Positions 1-7,284 of a DNA stretch of 45,987 nucleotides are shown here, piece by piece. Numbering within the stretch: position 1 is the first letter of the stretch; each line of letters starts with the position of its first letter. Source of the DNA: a virus; IMG/VR virus record IMGVR_UViG_3300034105_001039, positions 1 to 45,987 of that record; one strand, given 5' to 3'. Made by a program: the position numbers and the translations under genes. The notes beneath the pieces were generated by a model that searched no databases, was not told where the DNA came from, and was given only the letters and a program-made list of their open reading frames with translations.

Positions 1-630
1 AGTTTTCAGTTTCCCCATGTAATTTACATTATGGGAAATCATGAATTCTACAACGGCAAATTTTACGCAGGTATTGATTACATGCGGGATGAAATTGCCA
101 AGTACCCTAACATTACTATGTTAGAGCAAGACATGAAGATTATTGATGATGTTGTATTTGTTGGTGGAACACTTTGGACTAACATGAACAATCGTGATCC
201 ACTGACCATGCATGCCATTGAAGGTATGATGAACGACTTCCGTATCATCCGTAATGACAAAAGAAACTATGCAGCCATGAGTGCGCTAGACGTTGCTATC
301 CGCCACGACAAAACCTTAGGCTACATCAAGCATATTGTCCAAGAACATAAAGATAAGAAGTGCGTTGTAGTTGGGCATCACAGTCCAAGTTTCAAGAGTT
401 GTCACCCAACCTATGCTCATGAAACTTTAATGAATGGTGGCTACCATAGTGACTTGAGTGAGTTTATCATGGATCATCCACAAATTAAATTGTGGACACA
501 CGGGCACACCCATCATCCGTTTGATTATGTGATTGGTGAGACACGTATTGTATGTAATCCCCGTGGTTACGAAAACGATGGATACAGCGAAGACACTGGC
601 TGGGATCCCACTAAAATTTTAGAGGTGTAA
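1..630 (+). CDS. Metallophosphoesterase (calcineurin-like), 5' truncated by window edge
   Basis: The frame is open from base 1, reading SFQFPHVIYIMGNHEFY, so the ATG at 31 lies inside the conserved GNHE motif and is not the start. About 209 residues are visible and the N-terminus with the first metal-binding motif (usually DxH) is outside the window. Visible family motifs, in order, are GNHE, then VVVGHHSPS, then THGHTHHPFDY near the C-terminus. These supply the Asn/His ligands of the two-metal centre of calcineurin-like phosphoesterases, which hydrolyse phosphomono- or diesters. Such enzymes are common in large phages, but the substrate (nucleotide, RNA 2',3'-cyclic phosphate, protein) cannot be told from sequence. 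The stop is followed two bases later by the next ATG, so it is co-transcribed with the small genes downstream. The family call is firm and the role is open. Confidence 0.88.
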   Translation, partial: SFQFPHVIYIMGNHEFYNGKFYAGIDYMRDEIAKYPNITMLEQDMKIIDDVVFVGGTLWTNMNNRDPLTMHAIEGMMNDFRIIRNDKRNYAAMSALDVAIRHDKTLGYIKHIVQEHKDKKCVVVGHHSPSFKSCHPTYAHETLMNGGYHSDLSEFIMDHPQIKLWTHGHTHHPFDYVIGETRIVCNPRGYENDGYSEDTGWDPTKILEV

Positions 631-631
631 A

Positions 632-778
632 ATGGAAGAAAATATAAACATTGTAGAAGTTGTACGGACTACTGCTAAAAATATGTACGAGATGTTGATG
701 CAGTTGGCGGGCCATATTGAAGCACTAGAAACTGAAAATTCGGAACTTAAGGCAAAGTTATCAGATGACTTTAAATGA
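632..778 (+). CDS. Small hypothetical protein, 48 aa, probable coiled coil
   Basis: The ATG at 632 follows the previous stop by one base and the upstream AGAGGTG can serve as the ribosome binding site. The product (MEENINIVEVV...LSDDFK) has leucine and methionine spacing in its second half (LMQLAGHIEALETENSELKAKL region) consistent with a short coiled coil. The TGA at 776 lies inside the next gene, whose ATG is at 765, giving a 14-base overlap typical of translationally coupled phage genes. No family was recognised. It could be a small oligomerising accessory protein, but nothing in the sequence shows a function. Confidence 0.6.
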   Translation: MEENINIVEVVRTTAKNMYEMLMQLAGHIEALETENSELKAKLSDDFK

Positions 779-1079
779 AAAAGATTTAGCCATGTTTAAA
801 AAATGGCTTCGTGGACATTTGAAACAAGGTCCAGTTATTGTAATATTCACAAAGAAAGACGGTACTGAACGAGTGATGGAGTGTACAACTGCTCCGTCAC
901 TTGTTCCTGTTGTAGCTGAACCAGTACACTATACTAACACAGATAATCCTATTGATTTTCCTGCTCCTAAAAAGGAAAGAAAGATCAATGAGGATATTAT
1001 ACCCGTGTACGATCTTGAAAGTTTAGCATGGAAAAGTTTTAGATGGGATTCAATTAAACAAGTGAGCTTTAAGCTATGA
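765..1079 (+). CDS. Hypothetical protein, 104 aa
   Basis: Not recognised. The protein begins with a basic segment (MTLNEKDLAMFKKWLRGHLKQG), followed by a beta-strand-rich patch (PVIVIFTKKDGTERVMECTT) and a polar C-terminal half. The pattern VIVIFTKKDGTERVM followed later by PVYDLESLAWKSFRWDSIKQV resembles small phage proteins of the WYL/SH3-like beta type that read like Tfx or 'DUF2693' proteins, but this is a weak impression. It overlaps both neighbours (14 bases upstream, 4 bases ATGA downstream), so it belongs to the same transcriptional unit as the phosphoesterase. Confidence 0.7.
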   Translation: MTLNEKDLAMFKKWLRGHLKQGPVIVIFTKKDGTERVMECTTAPSLVPVVAEPVHYTNTDNPIDFPAPKKERKINEDIIPVYDLESLAWKSFRWDSIKQVSFKL

Positions 1080-1303
1080 AACAATATGTAGAAGAAACCT
1101 GTGAAGTCATATGTGAAGATAACGGCAGAAAGTTTGTTGCAGATATATTAAATTTTAGAGCAGGTCAAAATATTACAATTAGTTTGGAAAAAAGCATTAG
1201 AATTGAGCTTAAATGGAATCGCAGAGTATATGAAGGGTTTTTCGGTGGTAAAAGTTTTGTCACAGATGGACCAGTTATTCGTAATGTAAGACAAGGAAGA
1301 TAA
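1076..1303 (+). CDS. Hypothetical protein, 75 aa
   Basis: The ATG overlaps the preceding stop (ATGA at 1076-1079), so translation is probably coupled. The product is small, basic and beta-rich (CEVICEDNGRKFVADILNFRAGQNITISLEK) with no signal peptide, membrane segment or recognised motif. The regular alternation of hydrophobic and polar residues suggests a small beta-barrel, which is inference only. It ends two bases before the next ATG. Confidence 0.65.
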   Translation: MKQYVEETCEVICEDNGRKFVADILNFRAGQNITISLEKSIRIELKWNRRVYEGFFGGKSFVTDGPVIRNVRQGR

Positions 1304-1304
1304 T

Positions 1305-1751
1305 ATGAAAATCGGACTAAGCTATAGTCGTTGCGTGAGAGATATTGTTGACGGCAAAGTAGATATTGCTGATGTGCTAGTATTGATTACTCGCACAGAT
1401 TTTGATCCGCACGACGATGAACAGTGGCAAGGTATCTGGCAAGGTTATGCTGGTGGATCAGACGCGGCTGTAATGCGAGGATTCTTTGGAGGCAGTAATC
1501 CAGAATGGTATGGCTACAAAGACGAAGATGAAGATCGGTTCCGGTCAGTAAGTATCGAACTTTGGGAAACTGGTCGATTGCACCAGCCACGTAAGTTTGG
1601 CGCACACCCTAGTCGCCGTCCAGAAATTTGGTTAGAAGCTGTATTACCTAGCGAGGAACTAGAAAAGAACCCTGCTGCTAAAAAAGCATGGAACAAGTTC
1701 CAAACGGTTGCCGGTCTTACTAATGTAGAACTAGACGACAAATATCAATAA
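1305..1751 (+). CDS. Hypothetical acidic protein, 148 aa
   Basis: Good AAGGAAGATA ribosome binding site just before ATG 1305. The protein is soluble and rich in Asp/Glu and Trp (PHDDEQWQGIWQGYAGG, then SIELWETGRLHQPRKFG). It has no transmembrane segment or catalytic motif that I recognise. It is the last gene of the first block: the next gene is preceded by its own strong sigma70-type promoter at 1789-1817. No function is assigned. Confidence 0.72.
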   Translation: MKIGLSYSRCVRDIVDGKVDIADVLVLITRTDFDPHDDEQWQGIWQGYAGGSDAAVMRGFFGGSNPEWYGYKDEDEDRFRSVSIELWETGRLHQPRKFGAHPSRRPEIWLEAVLPSEELEKNPAAKKAWNKFQTVAGLTNVELDDKYQ

Positions 1752-1769
1752 TTTGAGCAATGACTCAAA
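1752..1769. promoter_or_regulatory. Inverted repeat upstream of the AAA operon promoter
   Basis: TTTGAG-caatga-CTCAAA forms a 6-bp perfect inverted repeat about 20 bases upstream of the -35 box at 1789. A closely related sequence (TTTGGACTCAATGAGTTCAAA) occurs upstream of the rIIA promoter at 3631-3651. No U-tract follows, so it does not look like a terminator. A repressor or activator site shared by the two early promoters is the favoured reading. Confidence 0.4.
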
Positions 1770-1788
1770 ACTAATATGTAACAAGGCA

Positions 1789-1817
1789 TTGACACTAGTT
1801 GATGCTGTTGTTATAAT
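1789..1817 (+). promoter_or_regulatory. Consensus sigma70 promoter for the AAA/macro operon
   Basis: TTGACA (1789-1794), a 17-base spacer, then TATAAT (1812-1817): a perfect match to the bacterial housekeeping promoter with ideal spacing. Initiation near 1824 would give a leader of about 25 bases ending at ATG 1850. This marks the start of an early operon read by unmodified host RNA polymerase. Confidence 0.9.
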
Positions 1818-1849
1818 AACACACTAAGCAACACATTAAGGCAATTAAA

Positions 1850-2941
1850 ATGTCATATTTTTTGAAGTCGGGTAACACATTCCGAGTTTCTAGCAAAGAA
1901 GCCATGGATCTTCACGATACATTGCCAGCAGGTAATTACGTGGTTAAAGAGATGCCAATGGACGGCCCTCTATACCTAGAACACATTGAGTCATTTGAAA
2001 TCAAGGGCAAACGTTACGGCGACCTTGACAAGAACACTGACCGTATCTTAAACACATTCATGGATCGTAGCTCGTCTACTGGCGTCATGCTAGCGGGTGA
2101 AAAGGGTTCCGGTAAATCATTGCTGGCTAAGAACTTGGCCATCGAAGCTGCAAAGCGTATGGACATTCCTTGTATTGTTATCAATGCTCCGTGGGTAGGC
2201 GACAAGTTTAATGCCTTCATGCAGATGATTGAACAACCATGCATGGTCTTGTTTGATGAGTTCGAAAAGGTCTACGATAGTGATGACCAAGAAAAAGCAT
2301 TGACCTTGTTAGATGGAGTATTCCCTAGCAAGAAGTTATTTGTATTGACCTGTAACGACAAGTGGCGTGTAGACCAACACATGCGTAACCGTCCTGGACG
2401 TTTGTTCTACATGTTAGACTACAAGGGCCTCGACGCTAACTTTATTATGGAGTATTGTGCTGACAACTTGAAAGCAACACTTCAGCACTATGCTGACAAG
2501 TTGTGTCAGATTGCTAGTTTGTTCAGCCAATTCAACTTTGACATGTTAAAGGCAACTGTTGAAGAAATGAATCGTTACAATGAAGCACCGGAAGATGCAC
2601 TCCGTATGCTGAACGTTAAGCCAGAGTTTGATTCCGGTAACAAGTTCACTATGAAGGTTATCCGTAACGGTGAAGAAGTTAAAGCCGTTGACATGGAGAG
2701 CACCGAATGGAAGGGCAATCCATTGCAAGGCCATGTTCAAGTACATCTCAAAGAGTACGAGGACACTAAAGATGAAGACGGCGACTTTGACTGGAACTGG
2801 GGTTCAATTCGATTCACCCCCTCGGAGTTGAAGAAGATTGACAGCCAAACTGGCAAGTTTGTATTTGCCAATATAGACGGTGTTCAGCTTGTTTTGAGCA
2901 AGGTCAAAGAACAGCACTTTTCATACTACGATGCTTTTTAA
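1850..2941 (+). CDS. AAA+ family ATPase
   Basis: This 363-aa protein has a clear Walker A (GEKGSGKS, about residues 83-90) and Walker B (CMVLFDEFEK, about 131-140). A sensor-1-like stretch follows (LFVLTCND) and then a candidate arginine-finger/sensor region (RNRPGRLFY). AAA+ proteins use ATP hydrolysis to remodel protein or nucleic-acid partners. The C-terminal third, after about residue 260, is outside the ATPase core and ends in a beta-rich acidic region (KDEDGDFDWNWGS) that may be the partner-binding part. It is the first gene behind the consensus promoter at 1789-1817 and its stop abuts the macro-domain gene, with ATG immediately following. The ATPase class is firm. Whether it acts in replication, as a chaperone, or against host defence is not shown. 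It does not resemble the T4 clamp loader or the UvsW or Dda helicases. Confidence 0.88.
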   Translation: MSYFLKSGNTFRVSSKEAMDLHDTLPAGNYVVKEMPMDGPLYLEHIESFEIKGKRYGDLDKNTDRILNTFMDRSSSTGVMLAGEKGSGKSLLAKNLAIEAAKRMDIPCIVINAPWVGDKFNAFMQMIEQPCMVLFDEFEKVYDSDDQEKALTLLDGVFPSKKLFVLTCNDKWRVDQHMRNRPGRLFYMLDYKGLDANFIMEYCADNLKATLQHYADKLCQIASLFSQFNFDMLKATVEEMNRYNEAPEDALRMLNVKPEFDSGNKFTMKVIRNGEEVKAVDMESTEWKGNPLQGHVQVHLKEYEDTKDEDGDFDWNWGSIRFTPSELKKIDSQTGKFVFANIDGVQLVLSKVKEQHFSYYDAF

Positions 2942-3409
2942 ATGGACTACACATTGAAACACGCAAAAGGTAATCTACTGGACTTAGCAGAGGCAGGCGA
3001 GTTTGATATTATCGTACAAGGTTGTAATTGCTTCAATACTATGGGCGGCGGCATTGCCCGTGAGATTCGAAAACGCTACCCAATGGCGGCACTAGTTGAT
3101 AACGAAACTGAAAAAGGTGACTACCGCAAGTTGGGCAATTATACCACAGCCTTTACAGGTAAGTTTTTGGTTGTCAACGCCTATACTCAGTATGATATGA
3201 GTCAAGGTACTGATGTATTTGAATACACAGCATTTGAAATGGTTCTACGAAAATTGATTCATGCGTACGGTGATAAACGAATTGGCTTGCCCTATATTGG
3301 TATGGGACTTGCTGGGGGTGATTCGAAATGGATTATACCGATGATTGAAGAATTTGCCAAACGAGTTGCCGAAAAAGATGGCACAGTTACTTTGGTAGAG
3401 TTTGGTTAA
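2942..3409 (+). CDS. Macro-domain protein (ADP-ribose binding/hydrolase-like)
   Basis: The 155-aa product begins with LKHAKGNLLDL, then IIVQGCNCFNTMGGGIAREI (about residues 24-43), which is the diagnostic macro-domain signature: the Asn cluster and GGGIA loop contact the distal ribose and phosphates. The second loop is IGLPYIGMGLAGGDS. This pattern is closest to the Poa1p/Appr-1''-p processing group. Family members bind ADP-ribose or remove it from proteins, nucleic acids or ADP-ribose-1''-phosphate. It starts right after the stop of the AAA ATPase gene, so the two are co-translated early. Plausible roles are recycling by-products of tRNA/RNA repair, or reversing host ADP-ribosylation defences such as DarT-type DNA modification. 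The latter is inference. Confidence 0.88.
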   Translation: MDYTLKHAKGNLLDLAEAGEFDIIVQGCNCFNTMGGGIAREIRKRYPMAALVDNETEKGDYRKLGNYTTAFTGKFLVVNAYTQYDMSQGTDVFEYTAFEMVLRKLIHAYGDKRIGLPYIGMGLAGGDSKWIIPMIEEFAKRVAEKDGTVTLVEFG

Positions 3410-3423
3410 AAAGAAAGAAGAAA

Positions 3424-3624
3424 ATGAGTGATCCATTAGAAGAAGCAGCTGCGGTGACAGAAATGTTGTTGGCTGAAAGTTTACGTATGCGAGCCAAAGT
3501 ACCAGAAAAGACCGGTGTGTGTTTGGCTTGCGAAGAACCTGTTGACGGCGCATTCTGCTCAAAAGAATGCAGAGAAGACTACGAACGAATGGAAAGAATT
3601 AACACTATTCGAGGTAAAAAATAA
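3424..3624 (+). CDS. Small Cys-cluster (zinc-ribbon-like) protein, 66 aa
   Basis: Residues about 33-50 contain CLACEEPVDGAFCSKEC, a CxxC...CxxxC cluster like the short zinc ribbons often annotated in phages as DUF2116-type or FYVE/TRASH-like. The N-terminal half is helical and acidic (SDPLEEAAAVTEMLLAESLRM). Four cysteines could bind one zinc ion. The weak AGAAG ribosome binding site and 14-base spacing place it as third gene in the AAA/macro operon. A nucleic-acid or protein adaptor role is possible. No function is known to me. Confidence 0.72.
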   Translation: MSDPLEEAAAVTEMLLAESLRMRAKVPEKTGVCLACEEPVDGAFCSKECREDYERMERINTIRGKK

Positions 3625-3630
3625 TTGGTA

Positions 3631-3667
3631 TTTGGACTCAATGAGTTCAAAATTTGGACTCATTGAC
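3631..3667. promoter_or_regulatory. Repeated operator-like element upstream of rIIA promoter
   Basis: TTTGGACTC-aat-GAGTTCAAA (3631-3651) is an inverted repeat with one mismatch. TTTGGACTCA then recurs at 3653-3662, exactly 22 bases (two helical turns) after its first copy. The element lies directly upstream of the -35 box at 3670 and resembles the inverted repeat at 1752-1769 near the other early promoter. It could bind a regulator on one DNA face. Confidence 0.45.
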
Positions 3668-3669
3668 AG

Positions 3670-3698
3670 TTGACTAGATCTCTAGAAGTTGCTATAAT
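3670..3698 (+). promoter_or_regulatory. Sigma70 promoter for rIIA-rIIB
   Basis: TTGACT (3670-3675), a 17-base spacer, TATAAT (3693-3698). One mismatch in the -35 box. Expected start near 3705, leader about 30 bases to ATG 3735. A second TTGACA at 3663-3668 is 24 bases from the -10 and is too far to be used with it. Confidence 0.87.
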
Positions 3699-3734
3699 AC
3701 ATACATAGCGAAACACACACAGAAAGGTTTTTAG

Positions 3735-5903
3735 ATGATTATTAACAACAGTCCGCAAAACGAAGCAGTTTTGAGTAACGTTGGTGAGATTGGCGAGTTC
3801 CGTATTCGCAACTCAGCTAAAGCGTTTAGTATTTTGAGCTCGGGCCTGTATGCCAACAAGGTCCGTGCTATCATTCGTGAATTGAGCTGTAATGCCGTAG
3901 ACAGTCATGTTGCCGCTGGCAAACAAGACACACCGTTTGATGTACATCTTCCGAACAGTTTGGAACCTTGGTTTAGTATTCGTGACTACGGTACTGGCTT
4001 GAGCCATGCACAAGTTACTAATATCTATACAACCTATTTTGAATCTACTAAAACAGACAGCAACGACTATATTGGTGCGTTAGGTTTGGGTTCAAAATCT
4101 CCTTTTAGTTATACAGATAACTTTACTGTAACCGCTATCAAAGACGGCATCAAAGGTATCTATACTGCGTTCATTAACGAATCAGGTGTACCTAGTATTG
4201 CCAAGATGATGGACGAATCTAGTGATGAACCGTCGGGTGTTGAAGTTAAGTTCTCAGTTAACGACCGCTACGACTTTGACAAATTCCGTCAAGAAGCTCG
4301 ACAGGTTTATACTTACTTTAAATTGCGTCCTGTTATTTCAGGCAACTCCGACTTTACGTTTGTTAATGTAGAGTACGAAACTGAAAATATTATTCCAGGA
4401 GTGCATTGCTACAAAAGTGCCAGCCGTAGTGTTGCCATTATGGGTAATATTGCCTATCCAATCGATGTGCCTGCAGCAGACACTAACCTAGGTGAATTGC
4501 GTGGCTTGTTGAACGGCGGATTAGAATTGCACTTTGCTATCGGTGAGCTGGACTTCCAAGCATCGCGTGAAGGCTTGTCATATATTCCTAGCACTATTGA
4601 AAGTATCAAACGAAAGTTAGAAGCCGTTAATGCACAGTTAGCCGTTCATATTGCTACAGAAGCAGATGCTATTGCTAATTTGTGGGAACGTGCAGACTTT
4701 CTTGCTAAAAAGAGAAGCAACGGACTTTGGTCTGCCGCTGTTAACAAGTATGCCATCGACACTAAATTGGCTACATTAGACACTGGTCGGTACGGTAATG
4801 CAGCTGTATTTAAATTAGGAGTTGAAGATCTTGCTAACAAATTTAATATTGCACTCAAAGGTATCCAGCGTACTCGAGGTAGCAAAACGTGTACTACACT
4901 TAAACCTAGTACAGACTACGATAACAAAAAGGACGTCAACGGACAGTGGGTCTACATTAATATGTGGAGTATCACTTGTGACGTGAATGCACATTTTGTT
5001 ATTAACGATACTAAGATTGGTGCTACAGAACGTGCTAAGTTTCACTATCGCAATCAAAAGGATCAGGCAATTCACAGTCAAAATGTGTTTGTGTTGGAGC
5101 CAGCTGATCGCACCAAGGAAATGAAAGTCAAAGCGTTCTTTAAGGCAATTTGTAATCCGCCTGTTAAAAATATTTTCAAGGCTAGTACATTAGAAAAGAA
5201 AGTACGTGCTGATAGTGGTTTAGGTAAGAACGTCACTATCATGTGTTTGCAAGAACGTGGCAACGGTGGTTACTATCGTGAGAAAGAAATGGTGTGGCGT
5301 GATGCTGGTAAGAGCGACAGCTTTGATACAGCTACTACGTACTATTACCTGCCACTGAGTGGCTTTGAAGTTATCAGCAAGTGCGGTATGAGTAATGTCA
5401 AGGAGTTTTACAACGATTTGAAAGAGTGCGGTTTGACTGGTTTGAAGACTACTATTTACGGTGTGCGTAAAGGTGATATCGACGTTATTAAAACTAAAAC
5501 AAATTGGATTAATATCGAAGACCATATTGCTAAAGAATTGGCTAAGCCAATCGATAACAAACTTGTAATGAGTTTGGTAATGCAGGCTGTTGACAGTTTC
5601 AACTTGTTGTCGTATAATAGCAATATTGTAAATGCTGTGACTAATCCTGTTAGCCCATACACTAAATTAGTAACACAATTTAAGGGGTTCGAAAAGATTC
5701 GCTACAGCGAACTAAGTTTAAAGCGACTGTGCCAACGTTACGCTACTGGTGTAACTTTTAACCCAGAAGCACAAGTCCAAAAGTTTGTTGATGAATGTGC
5801 AACCATTAGCAAACGTTATCCGTTACTGCAGTTCTTGCGTTCTGCTCCTAACGAAGATGTTGCCGAATACGTTAATTTGATTGACACACAGAAAGGTATT
5901 TAA
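3735..5903 (+). CDS. rIIA: rIIA-like protein (GHKL-fold ATPase)
   Basis: The 722-aa length is close to that of T4 RIIA (about 725). The N-terminal third shows GHKL/HSP90-type ATP-binding motifs: N-box RELSCNAVD (about 49-57), G1 box RDYGTGLS (about 83-90) and lid/G2 GALGLGSKSPF (about 114-124). The rest is poorly conserved, as is usual in this family. In T4, RIIA and RIIB are membrane-associated early proteins needed for growth in RexAB lysogens, and they affect lysis timing and recombination. The next gene is an rIIB homologue, which makes the assignment strong. Preceded by a near-consensus sigma70 promoter and an AGAAAGG ribosome binding site. How the phage uses the pair here is not visible. 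Confidence 0.9.
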   Translation: MIINNSPQNEAVLSNVGEIGEFRIRNSAKAFSILSSGLYANKVRAIIRELSCNAVDSHVAAGKQDTPFDVHLPNSLEPWFSIRDYGTGLSHAQVTNIYTTYFESTKTDSNDYIGALGLGSKSPFSYTDNFTVTAIKDGIKGIYTAFINESGVPSIAKMMDESSDEPSGVEVKFSVNDRYDFDKFRQEARQVYTYFKLRPVISGNSDFTFVNVEYETENIIPGVHCYKSASRSVAIMGNIAYPIDVPAADTNLGELRGLLNGGLELHFAIGELDFQASREGLSYIPSTIESIKRKLEAVNAQLAVHIATEADAIANLWERADFLAKKRSNGLWSAAVNKYAIDTKLATLDTGRYGNAAVFKLGVEDLANKFNIALKGIQRTRGSKTCTTLKPSTDYDNKKDVNGQWVYINMWSITCDVNAHFVINDTKIGATERAKFHYRNQKDQAIHSQNVFVLEPADRTKEMKVKAFFKAICNPPVKNIFKASTLEKKVRADSGLGKNVTIMCLQERGNGGYYREKEMVWRDAGKSDSFDTATTYYYLPLSGFEVISKCGMSNVKEFYNDLKECGLTGLKTTIYGVRKGDIDVIKTKTNWINIEDHIAKELAKPIDNKLVMSLVMQAVDSFNLLSYNSNIVNAVTNPVSPYTKLVTQFKGFEKIRYSELSLKRLCQRYATGVTFNPEAQVQKFVDECATISKRYPLLQFLRSAPNEDVAEYVNLIDTQKGI

Positions 5904-5904
5904 A

Positions 5905-6894
5905 ATGGCTTATCCATATTTGATTCAAGGCTCTAACATTGTTGTTGTAATTGGCAACAAGAGCCACACGATTAGCAAGACCAATATTACCTATAACAAG
6001 GTACTAGAGGCAATTAAGACAGGTGACTGGGATTCTATTCCAGACATTATCGAACCTAAGAAGGTTGTGTTGAACTACGGACAAGGCAATGTGTCTATCC
6101 AAGGTGAAACCCTATTTTGGAAGGGCAAAGAACTCAACACTGGCCTGTCAGTACGTATGATTCAAATGTTGCAAGAAGGCTTTCCAATTGAACCCATGGT
6201 CAACTTTATGGAGAACTTGTACAAGAATCCTAGCAAGCGGGCTGTTACTGAACTGTACGGCTTCTTGGAAAAGAGCAACTTGCCAATTACTCCGGACGGG
6301 CACTTCTTGGCTTACAAGAAAGTCCGTGCTAACTATTTTGACGTACACTCTGGTACAATGGATAACTCCGTTGGTAAGGTTGTTGAAATGGAACGACATG
6401 ATGTTGACGACAACAAGGACAATACTTGTTCGTCGGGCCTGCACTTTTGCTCAATGAGCTATTTGACTAGCTTCGGCGGCGAACGTACAGTTATTGTTAA
6501 GATCAACCCAGCAGATGTTGTAAGCATTCCAAGTGACTACAATGATGCCAAGGGTCGTACATGCCGTTATGAAGTTATTGGTGAATTAGATGTTGAACCT
6601 GAACAAGCATTTACTCGTCCAGTTCAAACTAGTGCTGTTAGTAGCAAGCCTGTACATACAGAACCAAAGCTAGGTAACAGTGCGTTTTATGCAGGTTACT
6701 CTGCAGGTTTTCAAGGTAGCTACAATGCCACTGATGACTTCTACGGCAAAGATCGTTTGAACTATCGCGAAGGTTTTGAAAAGGGTACTGATGACAGATT
6801 GTACGGCGGCAATGAACGTTACCGTTACACTAGCGCAACCGTTCAATCAGGCGCATGGAAGTCCGGCGCCTGGCCTTTTCCAAATAAAGGTTAA
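5905..6894 (+). CDS. rIIB: rIIB-like protein
   Basis: I chose the ATG at 5905, one base after the rIIA stop, with AGAAAGG upstream. The frame is open further back to a TTG at 5881 but that would only overlap rIIA. The product is 329 aa. It carries the typical RIIB central block: PITPDGHFLAYKKVR, then DVHSGTMDNSVGKVVEM and CSSGLHFCSMSYL (about residues 130-195). The C-terminal quarter (AFYAGYSAGFQGSYN and after) is rich in Gly/Tyr and has no clear match. Partner of the adjacent rIIA in a membrane-associated early complex by analogy with T4. Confidence 0.9.
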   Translation: MAYPYLIQGSNIVVVIGNKSHTISKTNITYNKVLEAIKTGDWDSIPDIIEPKKVVLNYGQGNVSIQGETLFWKGKELNTGLSVRMIQMLQEGFPIEPMVNFMENLYKNPSKRAVTELYGFLEKSNLPITPDGHFLAYKKVRANYFDVHSGTMDNSVGKVVEMERHDVDDNKDNTCSSGLHFCSMSYLTSFGGERTVIVKINPADVVSIPSDYNDAKGRTCRYEVIGELDVEPEQAFTRPVQTSAVSSKPVHTEPKLGNSAFYAGYSAGFQGSYNATDDFYGKDRLNYREGFEKGTDDRLYGGNERYRYTSATVQSGAWKSGAWPFPNKG

Positions 6895-6899
6895 TCTAA

Positions 6900-7040
6900 A
6901 TGGAAGATCCACGCTGTTGCGGCTCCGGTGCTTGTATCATTAACAATGAAGGCGAGTGTTGGTGCGGACAGCGTTGGGATGGTGAAAAGATGTGTTTCCC
7001 TGTTTTAGAAACTCCCAATAAAGAAGACGACGATGTTTGA
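6900..7040 (+). CDS. Small cysteine-rich protein, 46 aa
   Basis: ATG 6900 lies five bases after the rIIB stop, with AAAGG upstream. In 46 residues there are six Cys, arranged as CC-x4-C-x7-C-x-C-x8-C (MEDPRCCGSGACIINNEG, then ECWCGQRWDGEKMC). This could bind zinc or form disulphides. The density of Gly/Cys/Trp with an acidic tail (NKEDDDV) is very unlike a chance reading frame, and the TGA overlaps the next ATG by eight bases. Function unknown. Confidence 0.68.
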   Translation: MEDPRCCGSGACIINNEGECWCGQRWDGEKMCFPVLETPNKEDDDV

Positions 7041-7284
7041 TTGGTTTAAAAAATCTGAATACAGTAACGTAGTTCCTTTTCCGGAACCTAAAGTAGTTCC
7101 CCCGCCTGCTCCTAAAGAAAAGGATCCATCTATCCATTACACTATCGGGCACACAGACGACAATCGAATAGCTTTTAGAATAGGTTATAGTACACTGACT
7201 ATGAATCATGTTGGGGTACAACAGCTTATCGATCAGCTAGAGCTTTACAAAAATCAATTATATATAGAGGAAGATAATGCCTAA
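7033..7284 (+). CDS. Hypothetical protein, 83 aa
   Basis: Starts inside the end of the Cys-rich gene and ends inside the clpP start (eight-base overlaps on both sides), so all three are translationally linked. An N-terminal aromatic/basic start (MFDWFKKSEYS) is followed by a Pro-rich linker (PFPEPKVVPPPAPKEKD). A predicted alpha/beta C-terminal part follows, including a helix (VGVQQLIDQLELYKNQLYIEE). No family recognised. The Pro-rich linker suggests two small modules. Confidence 0.68.
   Translation: MFDWFKKSEYSNVVPFPEPKVVPPPAPKEKDPSIHYTIGHTDDNRIAFRIGYSTLTMNHVGVQQLIDQLELYKNQLYIEEDNA

Noticed and set aside
3663-3698. Perfect TTGACA at 3663 as the -35 box of the rIIA promoter
   Set aside because: It is 24 bases from TATAAT; TTGACT at 3670 gives the ideal 17-base spacer.
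5881-5904. TTG start giving an 8-residue longer rIIB
   Set aside because: It overlaps rIIA and lacks a ribosome binding site; ATG 5905 has AGAAAGG at proper distance and the usual MAYPY start.
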